Assembly: GCA_028689055.1 (NCBI GenBank)
Contig: JAQTWZ010000003.1
Span: forward strand, 32,912 to 96,911
Reading direction: 5' to 3'
DNA length: 64,000 nt
Source of the DNA: Sulfurimonas sp.
Lineage (GTDB): Bacteria; Campylobacterota; Campylobacteria; Campylobacterales; Sulfurimonadaceae
Part shown: positions 57,491-64,000 of the stretch, one piece after another
Layout of the letters: every line of letters starts with the position of its first letter
How positions within the stretch are numbered: the stretch's first letter is position 1
Made by a program: the position numbers and the translations under genes
The notes under the pieces: generated by a model
Databases searched by the model: none
Seen by the model: the letters and a program-made list of their open reading frames with translations, nothing else
What the model was told of the DNA's origin: nothing

Positions 57491-59323
57491 ATGATACAGC
57501 TCAACAATATCTCAAAAAGCTTCTCTTCGCAGGAGCTTTTCTCCAAACTCAGTTTTAAGCTAAACGCAGGCAATCGCGTAGGTCTCGTAGGTCGCAATGG
57601 AAGCGGAAAATCCACACTTTTTAAACTTATTTTAGGCGAAGAGAGTGTTGATAACGGGGAAATACTCATCCCAAAAGGCTACCGCATCGGTACACTCAAA
57701 CAGCATCTTGTTTTCACCGAATCCACCCTTCGCGCTGAAGCGGCTTTAGCTTTGCGTGATGAGATGCAATATGATACCTATCGCGTTGAGAAGATACTTT
57801 TTGGTCTTGGTTTTACAGGGGAAGATTTGGATAAAAATCCTCTCTCTTTCTCAGGCGGTTACCAGATCCGTATCAACCTTGCAAAGCTTCTTGTAACTGA
57901 GCCAAACCTACTTTTACTCGATGAACCGACCAACTATCTTGATATCGTCTCACTTCGCTGGCTCAAAAATTTCTTGCAAAATTTTCAGGGAGAACTTATC
58001 CTCATCACGCATGATAGGGATTTTATGGACGCTGTTTGTACGCATACGATGGGAATTGTGCGAAAAAATCTCTTTCTCATTCCCGGAAATACTCATAAGT
58101 TTTATGAACAACTTGCGGCAAATGACGAACTCTATGAAAAACAAAAAATCTCTCAAGACAAAAAGGTCAAAGAGCTTGAAGATTTCATCGCAAGAAACAA
58201 AGCAAGAGCCTCCACAGCGGCGCTTGCGCAGTCAAAAGTCAAACAGCTTGAGAAAATGGAGCTGCTTGATGACTTGGGATTTGATGCCAACTTAAAGTTT
58301 GATTTTGCTTACAAAGAGACAGCGGCAAAAGTTTTGCTTGAAGTCAAAAATCTTAGCTTTGGCTACACTGCGCAAAATATCCTCTTCAAAGATATCTCTT
58401 TTACTCTAGCCAAAGGCGAATGTCTGGGAATCATCGGTAAAAACGGCAAAGGAAAATCGACTCTGCTTAATGTTATCGGCAAAGAGCTCACACCGCTTGG
58501 GGGCAGTGTAAACTATCAGACGAACACGGCTTACGGGCACTTTGGACAGACAAACATCGCACATCTCAATGCCAACAACAATGTCATGGATGAGATTTAT
58601 ACGGCAGACCCAAAAATGCCAGAATCCAAAGTACGCGGCTTATGCGGTGCTATGATGTTTAGCGGCGATATGGCGCTCAAAAAAATCTCCCTGCTCTCAG
58701 GCGGTGAAAAAAGCCGTGTTATGCTCGCTAAAATTTTGGCCCGTGAGGTCAATCTTCTTCTACTTGATGAACCGACAAACCACCTCGATATGGACTCTAT
58801 CGAAGCGCTCACAGAAGCCATCAACAGATTTGAAGGCTCCGTTATCGTCGTCACCCACTCCGAAGAGCTTTTACGCCGCGTTTGTGACAGACTTGTTATC
58901 TTTACCAAAGATGGTGCAGAGTATTTTGACGGCAGCTATGATGACTTTTTGGAAAAAATCGGTTGGGAAGATGAGTTTGAAGAGGAAAAGGTCAAATCTG
59001 CTCCAAAGTCCAACACCAAAGAACTCAAAAGACAAAGTTCTGAGCTTATCCGTGAGAGAAACGCAAACACCTCCAAACTCAAAAAAGAGGTAGAGAAACT
59101 CGAAGCAGCTATTATCAAAACAGAAGAACATCTCACAGCCCTGCACAAAGAGCTTATAGAGGCTTCTAACTCTGGTGAGAGTGCCAAACTTATGGATCTC
59201 TCTAAGCTTGTAGCTGAGAAAGAAAGTAGTGTCGATGCAATGTTTGAAGAGCTTGAAATCGCACAAACGCAGCTCGATGCCATAAACGCAGAGTACAATA
59301 AAAAGATAGAGGCACTCTCATGA
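57491..59323 (+). CDS. ABC-F family ATPase
   Basis: Soluble twin-cassette ATPase of 610 residues without membrane spans: Walker A GRNGSGKST and GKNGKGKST, signature SFSGGYQ and LLSGGEKSR, Walker B LLLLDEPTNYLD and LLLLDEPTNHLD, then a C-terminal coiled coil (KKEVEKLEAAIIKTEEHL). ABC-F proteins act on ribosomes or, for Uup, on DNA; the C-terminal coiled coil favours a Uup-like member. Overlaps the GNAT gene by four bases. Confidence 0.9.
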   Translation: MIQLNNISKSFSSQELFSKLSFKLNAGNRVGLVGRNGSGKSTLFKLILGEESVDNGEILIPKGYRIGTLKQHLVFTESTLRAEAALALRDEMQYDTYRVEKILFGLGFTGEDLDKNPLSFSGGYQIRINLAKLLVTEPNLLLLDEPTNYLDIVSLRWLKNFLQNFQGELILITHDRDFMDAVCTHTMGIVRKNLFLIPGNTHKFYEQLAANDELYEKQKISQDKKVKELEDFIARNKARASTAALAQSKVKQLEKMELLDDLGFDANLKFDFAYKETAAKVLLEVKNLSFGYTAQNILFKDISFTLAKGECLGIIGKNGKGKSTLLNVIGKELTPLGGSVNYQTNTAYGHFGQTNIAHLNANNNVMDEIYTADPKMPESKVRGLCGAMMFSGDMALKKISLLSGGEKSRVMLAKILAREVNLLLLDEPTNHLDMDSIEALTEAINRFEGSVIVVTHSEELLRRVCDRLVIFTKDGAEYFDGSYDDFLEKIGWEDEFEEEKVKSAPKSNTKELKRQSSELIRERNANTSKLKKEVEKLEAAIIKTEEHLTALHKELIEASNSGESAKLMDLSKLVAEKESSVDAMFEELEIAQTQLDAINAEYNKKIEALS

Positions 59324-59871
59324 ACCCTATACTTTATTTCCTGCGATCGAGTGAACAAAAGATACTTGACACTATGTTATCTCCTGCGTTTAGGCTTCAT
59401 GAGCAAGAGAAAACGCAAGAAGATTTCCCTGCTTTGCGTATCCATGCTGACTTTTTTGGTCACTCAGACAAAGATTTTGGGCTCTATGCTTTGGTGGATA
59501 ACACAATTGCGGGCGCTATCTGGTGCAGAACCCTCAAAGCAGAACAAAACGCAAACGGATTTATCGATGCAAACACGCCGCTCATGCACACTATCGTAGT
59601 CGAAGCGTACCGCAATCAGGGTGTTGGCTCTTTTATGATGGAGCAGTTTTTGCAAGAAGTAGCCGTTTTGTATCCGCAACTCAGCGTATCTATTTTGCAG
59701 GAGAGTAAAGCGCTTGGGTTTTATGAAAAATTTGGCTTTGCACAAGTGGATGGAAAAAAAGAGAAAAGCCCTATAGATGGGCAAGATGTTGTGACTTTAG
59801 TCAAAAAACTCCAAAAAAAAGAGATACAAAGACCAAACGATGGCTACGATCCAAGCCGCTGGATGGACTAA
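59320..59871 (+). CDS. GNAT-family N-acetyltransferase
   Basis: 183 residues with the acetyl-CoA loop VEAYRNQGVGSFMMEQFLQE and later GFYEKFGF. Substrate unknown. Coupled to the ABC-F gene by an ATGA overlap. Dense in AAACGCA copies (three within its first 235 bases). Confidence 0.85.
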   Translation: MNPILYFLRSSEQKILDTMLSPAFRLHEQEKTQEDFPALRIHADFFGHSDKDFGLYALVDNTIAGAIWCRTLKAEQNANGFIDANTPLMHTIVVEAYRNQGVGSFMMEQFLQEVAVLYPQLSVSILQESKALGFYEKFGFAQVDGKKEKSPIDGQDVVTLVKKLQKKEIQRPNDGYDPSRWMD

Positions 59872-59907
59872 ACACAAACCATTAGACTACTTGTATAAAT
59901 TAAGAAG

Positions 59908-60420
59908 TTAATTCCAGTCGCTTAGTTTACCAAAAAAATCCACATGTGTCAGATAAAGTCTCAAATCAAACTCGATTTGATGATAGGAGGGTTGCATATA
60001 TTCACAAAGTTTATAAAAGGCTTTGTTATGTTCTTTCTCTTTGAAGTGCGCTAGCTCATGGACGACAATCATCTCCAAAAACGCTTCAGGCACATTTTTG
60101 AACATCGAAGCTATCTTGATTTCGTTTTTGGCTTTGAGTTTTGCGCCTTGGACTCTTGAGATAAAATGATGTGTCCCCAGAGCATTGTTGATGACATGAA
60201 TCTTCCCGTCATAGTGCGTTTTACTCAAAGGAGAGGACTTTTTCATAGTGCGTTCTTTGATATCGCTGACATAAGAAAAAAGCGTCTTATCGTTGGTGAT
60301 GGTATGCGCGGAGGGATATTTTTTGAGCAGGTGCGCAGTGAGAGTTTTTGTCTCTATGAGTTTGTGCACCTGTGTCTTGATTTGCGGTGGATAGTGGTCG
60401 AGATATTTGAGAGCAGTCAT
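59908..60420 (-). CDS. YgjP-like zinc metalloprotease (DUF45/WLM type)
   Basis: 170 residues. The zinc site is VVHELAHFKEKEHNKAFY, with the HExxH and a third His nine residues on. Sequence upstream is basic and helical. Enzyme substrates in this family are unknown. Follows dbpA by six bases on the same strand, so probably its operon partner. Confidence 0.85.
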   Translation of the reverse strand: MTALKYLDHYPPQIKTQVHKLIETKTLTAHLLKKYPSAHTITNDKTLFSYVSDIKERTMKKSSPLSKTHYDGKIHVINNALGTHHFISRVQGAKLKAKNEIKIASMFKNVPEAFLEMIVVHELAHFKEKEHNKAFYKLCEYMQPSYHQIEFDLRLYLTHVDFFGKLSDWN

Positions 60421-60426
60421 AAAATC

Positions 60427-61797
60427 TTAGAGAACCCAGACGGTAAACTTCTTGCCTTTTATTTTTCCGTTTGTTAGTTTTTTCTGCGCGTCATTCGCAT
60501 ATTTTGCTTCAATAGCGACATAACTTTGTTTTTCATAAATATCTATCTTGCCGATAGAAGTCCCAGCCAAACCTGCATCACCCGTCAATGCGCCTAGAAG
60601 ATCTCCGGCTCTGAGTTTATCTTTTTTGCCGCCTTCGATAACGAGGGTGATAAACGCAGGGTGCATTGTAAAACCGTTTGTGACTTTGAGTCTATCCGCC
60701 TCTTCAAAAAGTCTCTCATCATTTTGATAGACTTCCACTTTTTCCACTTCCCAAGGTTCATAAAGCGTAAACGCAAGCCCCTCTGCTCCGGCTCTTGCTG
60801 TTCGTCCGATGCGGTGTGTATAAGTCTCAACCGAATGAGGCAGGTCGTAGTTTACTACCATAGAAAGTTCTTTGATATCCAGCCCGCGCGCTGCAACATC
60901 GGTTGCCACCAGCACTCTTGCGCTGCCGTTTGTAAACTGCACAAGCACATCATTTCTATCGTACTGTTCAAGATTTCCATGGATTGCCAACGCGTCAATA
61001 TTGCTCTTTTGAAGTTTAGCCGCTATTTCGTCTGCTTCGATTTTTGTATTAGAAAATACGATGGCGTTTTGAGGATTAAAAGTGCTGAAGATATTGACTA
61101 AAGTTTGGATTTTTGCATCTTTTTGGACTTCATAAAAACGCTCTACGACTTTATTGGCTACTTCTTGAGATTTCGTTTTTATACTCACGGCATCTTGTTG
61201 GATAGAGGCGCTGAGTTGGAGTATCTCAGCAGGATAAGTCGCCGAAAAAAGCAAAGTCTGTCTCTGTTTTGGAGCGTATTCGAGCACTTTTTCTATCTCT
61301 TCGATAAAACCCATATCAAGCATTCTGTCTGCTTCATCGAGTACAAGTGTCTGGAGGTTTTCAAGAGAGAGCGTGTTTTTGCTCAGATGTTTCAAAATAC
61401 GCCCCGGAGTGCCTACGATGATATGCGCGCCATGACGCAAAGAACCCAGTTGCGGTCCAAACGCAGCCCCGCCGCACAGTGTAAGTATCTTGATATTATG
61501 AGCAAATTTTGCTATCTGGCGCAGCTCTCGTGCGACTTGATCGGCAAGTTCACGGGTCGGAGTGAGCACAAGCGACTGCACACGAAACTTCTTTACATCC
61601 AGCGCACTCAGTACACCGATACCAAACGCAGCCGTTTTACCGCTTCCTGTCTTCGCTTCGGCTACAACATCTTTGCCTTCAAGGATATACGGGAGGCTCT
61701 CTACTTGTATCGCAGTCATCTCTTTGTAGCCTAAGGCACTCAGATTTTCTACCATTTCAGAAGTAAGCGGCAGAGAGGAGAAGTTTTTTGTGTTCAT
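60427..61797 (-). CDS. dbpA: ATP-dependent RNA helicase DbpA-like
   Basis: 456-residue DEAD-box helicase: Q motif near the N-terminus, AKTGSGKTAAFG, PTRELADQV, VLDEADRMLDMG, LLFSATYPAE and HRIGRTARAG. The C-terminal 75 residues (RAGDLLGALTGDAGL ... IGKIDIYEKQSYVAIE) form the DbpA RNA-binding domain that recognises helix 92 of 23S rRNA, indicating a role in 50S assembly. Confidence 0.93.
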   Translation of the reverse strand: MNTKNFSSLPLTSEMVENLSALGYKEMTAIQVESLPYILEGKDVVAEAKTGSGKTAAFGIGVLSALDVKKFRVQSLVLTPTRELADQVARELRQIAKFAHNIKILTLCGGAAFGPQLGSLRHGAHIIVGTPGRILKHLSKNTLSLENLQTLVLDEADRMLDMGFIEEIEKVLEYAPKQRQTLLFSATYPAEILQLSASIQQDAVSIKTKSQEVANKVVERFYEVQKDAKIQTLVNIFSTFNPQNAIVFSNTKIEADEIAAKLQKSNIDALAIHGNLEQYDRNDVLVQFTNGSARVLVATDVAARGLDIKELSMVVNYDLPHSVETYTHRIGRTARAGAEGLAFTLYEPWEVEKVEVYQNDERLFEEADRLKVTNGFTMHPAFITLVIEGGKKDKLRAGDLLGALTGDAGLAGTSIGKIDIYEKQSYVAIEAKYANDAQKKLTNGKIKGKKFTVWVL

Positions 61798-61824
61798 AAT
61801 GGCTCTTTTTTTGAAATTATACCA

Positions 61825-61848
61825 TTAGAGTACTTGCAAGAACTCTAA
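61825..61848. terminator. Hairpin at the end of the PAS-GGDEF-EAL gene
   Basis: TTAGAGT (61825-61831) pairs with ACTCTAA (61842-61848), with an inner CTTGCAAG palindrome in the loop. It covers the stop codon and lies between this gene and the dbpA start; no T-run. Confidence 0.35.
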
Positions 61849-64000
61849 TAATCTTGTAAAAGTTTTTCAAACTCTTTTGCAGGGAGCGGTTTGCTTTTGT
61901 AATATCCCTGATACATAGAGCACCCTTTTTCTTGCAAGAAACGCAGCTGCTCTTCTTGTTCTACACCCTCCGCCAAAACTTGAAAACCTAAGGCTTTAGC
62001 CATGGCGATGATAGCGGTAACGATCGCTGTATCATCCGTATCGTAGGGGATATTATCTACAAAACTCTTATCGATTTTGAGGATATCTATAGGAAATCGT
62101 TTGAGATAACTCAAAGAAGAATACCCTGTGCCAAAATCGTCAATCGCCAGTTTTATTTCTTTTGCACGCAGAGCATGAAGTATCTCTACCGTCTCCTCTT
62201 CTCGCTGCATGAGCACACTTTCTGTCAGTTCAAGCTCCAGACGATTCGCTTCAAAACCGCTTTTTTTGAGTGCTTTTTCGACGATGGCAACCACATCCTG
62301 ATAACGGATTTGATGCGCTGAGAGATTGACTGCAAGGGTGAGTCTATGCCCTTCGTTGAGCCAGATTCTGCCCTGTCTGCAAGTCTCATTTAAGACCCAT
62401 TCGCCTATCTCCCCGATAAGCCCCGTATCTTCGGCAACGGGGATAAATTCGGTTGGTGAGACAAGTCCACGCAGAGGATGGTTCCATCTCACAAGCGCTT
62501 CTGCGCCAATGATACGCCCTGATGTGATATGAACCTGTGGTTGATAATAGACTTCAAACTCTTCGTTTATAATAGCCGTGCGTAAATTGGTCTCACATTC
62601 GATTCTTTGTCTTGCCAAAAGGGTCAACTCATCCGTATAATAACGATACGTTCCCCGTCCTTCGGCTTTTGACTTATACAAAGCGGCATCGGCGTACTGC
62701 AAAAGAATATCCGCATCTTCCGCATTTTCAGGGAAAAGCGCGATTCCGGCACTCGCACCGATATGCACTGATATACCACGAGAGAGTTCATAATTTTTTG
62801 AGAGAACCTCTATCATCTTCTGCGCGAAACGTCCCGCATCTGCAGGATGGGCAAGATCTTTGAGAACAACGGCAAACTCATCACCGCCCAGACGGCTGAT
62901 AAGGTCTCCCTCGCGTAAACGCTCTGAAAAACGCTGTGCCACCTGTTTGAGCAGCTCATCCCCTGCGTTGTGGCCGTAGCTGTCGTTGATATCCTTGAAG
63001 CGATCAAGGTCAAACATGAGCAGTGCGACCTGCGTTTCAGAGCGTTTTGCTACCTTCGTCGCACTTTGCAAATCCGAAACCAAACGGATACGGTTTGCCA
63101 GACCCGTCAACGAATCATAATTTGCCAAAGTCTCAAGTTTTTGCTCATAGAGTTTTCGTTGGGTTATCTCTTGTACAGTTCCTATAGCGCTGGAAAAATT
63201 GCCTGCATCGTCAAGCTTGAGTTTTGCGTGTTCATGAAGCCATTTTATCTCTCCATTGACCACGATTCTGTGCTCTATATCGTACGCTTCTCCTCTCGTA
63301 GCCGCTTGCCAAGTAAAGTTTACTCGCTCAACATCATCAGGATGGATATGCTCCAAAAGGTTTTCGTATGTGAGGGGCGTTCCTAGCGCAACACCAAAAA
63401 TTTTATATGTCTCATCCGACCATTCCAAAAATTCGCTTTTAGTATTAAATCTCCAGCTTCCAATGTGCGCCAAAGCCTGTGCTTCACTCAAATCAGCATC
63501 TTTTTCTTTGAGTCCTTTTTCGTATCTCACTTGCTCACTCACCTCTTGAAAGATACCCAGAGCTTTTATCGGTTTTCCATTTGCATCATATTGGAACTCT
63601 GTATGCGTTTTGATCCATCGCTCTTCTTCATCTATTGCGTTAAGACAATAAATAGAACCGACTTTATGTTGCGTTTGTGAGGCATGAAGCAGTTGATCTT
63701 TGACTCTCTCCCGCTCATGTGGGGCAAATTTATTTAAAATATCTTTGAGTGAGATTTTATCATTCATAGGGATATCAAATATACGGTGAGATTCGGGACT
63801 GCCCTTAAACTCATCTTTTTGGATATCCCATGTCCATGTTCCCACGCGTGCTAATGCCTGAATCTTATCGATCTCCGCCTCTTGCGCTTTTCGCTCACTG
63901 ATATCACGGGCGATACCTAGAACCCCGATTATATTACCCTCTGTATCTTTCATCGGTGTTTTTACGGTTTCAAAATAACCTTCATAACTTCCATCGGCAA
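61845..64000 (-). CDS. PAS-GGDEF-EAL signalling protein, 5' end outside window
   Basis: The frame remains open to base 64000 (ADGSYEGYFETVKTPMKD precedes the first ATG seen), so the start lies beyond the window. Visible domains in order: end of one PAS, two further PAS domains, GGDEF with intact RLGGDEFAVVL, and EAL with intact AEALVRWNHP and DDFGTGYSSLSYL. Both c-di-GMP synthesis and hydrolysis are possible on sequence. A 7-bp hairpin lies at its stop. Confidence 0.92.
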   Translation of the reverse strand, partial: ADGSYEGYFETVKTPMKDTEGNIIGVLGIARDISERKAQEAEIDKIQALARVGTWTWDIQKDEFKGSPESHRIFDIPMNDKISLKDILNKFAPHERERVKDQLLHASQTQHKVGSIYCLNAIDEEERWIKTHTEFQYDANGKPIKALGIFQEVSEQVRYEKGLKEKDADLSEAQALAHIGSWRFNTKSEFLEWSDETYKIFGVALGTPLTYENLLEHIHPDDVERVNFTWQAATRGEAYDIEHRIVVNGEIKWLHEHAKLKLDDAGNFSSAIGTVQEITQRKLYEQKLETLANYDSLTGLANRIRLVSDLQSATKVAKRSETQVALLMFDLDRFKDINDSYGHNAGDELLKQVAQRFSERLREGDLISRLGGDEFAVVLKDLAHPADAGRFAQKMIEVLSKNYELSRGISVHIGASAGIALFPENAEDADILLQYADAALYKSKAEGRGTYRYYTDELTLLARQRIECETNLRTAIINEEFEVYYQPQVHITSGRIIGAEALVRWNHPLRGLVSPTEFIPVAEDTGLIGEIGEWVLNETCRQGRIWLNEGHRLTLAVNLSAHQIRYQDVVAIVEKALKKSGFEANRLELELTESVLMQREEETVEILHALRAKEIKLAIDDFGTGYSSLSYLKRFPIDILKIDKSFVDNIPYDTDDTAIVTAIIAMAKALGFQVLAEGVEQEEQLRFLQEKGCSMYQGYYKSKPLPAKEFEKLLQDY

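Larger units (their letters stand above)
509..63676. repeat. Iterated 8-mer AAACGCAR across the window
   Basis: My hand scan found about 104 copies of the 7-base core: about 56 as AAACGCA and 48 as TGCGTTT. The base after AAACGCA is G or A in the great majority; the base before is rarely G. Examples: 2318, 2330, 4810, 9260, 20397, 29594, 29611, 36749, 36770, 36798, 42330, 42364, 59265, 59284, 61459, 61624. Copies fall in all frames and in gaps (5426, 9260, 30874, 35730). Confidence 0.85.

Noticed and set aside
61105..61734. 209-codon open frame opposite dbpA
   Set aside because: Antisense to conserved DEAD-box motifs; no start signal.
1..64000. CRISPR array
   Set aside because: No regularly spaced direct repeats of 20-40 bases were seen; the iterated 8-mer is irregularly spaced and too short.

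Overview
The window is a stretch of chromosome from a Campylobacterota (epsilonproteobacterial) bacterium, most likely a Sulfurimonas/Sulfuricurvum-type sulfur oxidiser. Support comes from a SorAB-type sulfite dehydrogenase, the cbb3-oxidase assembly factor CcoG, a MqnP-like futalosine-pathway prenyltransferase, a CetA/CetB-like energy-taxis pair, a short ThrRS lacking most of the N-terminal TGS domain, and many conserved hypotheticals of epsilonproteobacterial character. Base composition is AT-rich, genes are tightly packed and often overlap by 1-30 bases, and start codons include several TTG and GTG. Species is inferred, not proven.

Layout. 0-5.3 kb: 3' part of an MFS transporter converging on thrS-infC, then ilvD. 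5.4-5.9 kb: tRNA cluster Gly(GCC)-Leu(TAA)-Cys(GCA)-Ser(TGA). 6.0-9.8 kb: a three-gene AmmeMemoRadiSam operon, then luxS with two small unknown genes. 9.8-10.9 kb: decayed insertion sequences (IS5-like and IS21-like). 10.9-12.7 kb: amtB with a degenerate CZB-like partner. 12.9-25 kb: housekeeping genes (prfA, rpsT, glmM, lspA, tig, clpP, a degenerate GGDEF gene, def, comM, metH). 25-35.7 kb: a serine-recombinase-fold regulator beside ccoG, a giant DUF748/AsmA-like protein, a YeiH-type exporter, a LapB-like TPR protein, rnhA, rnc and aroC. 35.7-36.1 kb: a scar joining remnants of mrp and possibly dedA. 36.1-43.9 kb: murG, ftsW, two small signalling-type proteins, mqnP, miaA, a Na/Pi cotransporter and aguB. 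43.9-52 kb: an accessory-looking stretch with lipoproteins, an outer-membrane barrel, an XRE regulator, a cytochrome bd-type oxidase of the cytochrome c-fused (OR-C-like) kind, an IS3 remnant and an orphan HlyD-like lipoprotein. 52-64 kb: energy taxis genes, tex, sorAB, an ABC-F ATPase, a GNAT acetyltransferase, a YgjP-like protease, dbpA and the 3' part of a PAS-GGDEF-EAL gene.

The most unusual signal is not a gene. The 8-mer AAACGCAR (complement YTGCGTTT) recurs about 104 times by hand count at its 7-base core, on both strands and in every reading frame, in genes and in short intergenic gaps, while the sister 7-mers AAACGCC/G/T are each rare. Density (about one per 0.6 kb), near-equal strand use and scarcity in the accessory stretch at 43.5-52.4 kb resemble a DNA-uptake-sequence-like or other iterated genome signature. 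I know of none described for this phylum.

Functionally the window combines cell-wall synthesis (glmM, murG, ftsW), translation (thrS, infC, prfA, rpsT, def, miaA, tRNAs), protein quality control (tig, clpP, ppiC-like), methyl-cycle/AI-2 metabolism (luxS, metH), respiration and sulfur metabolism (ccoG, CydA/B-like, sorAB, YeiH, mqnP) and redox/energy taxis and c-di-GMP signalling.
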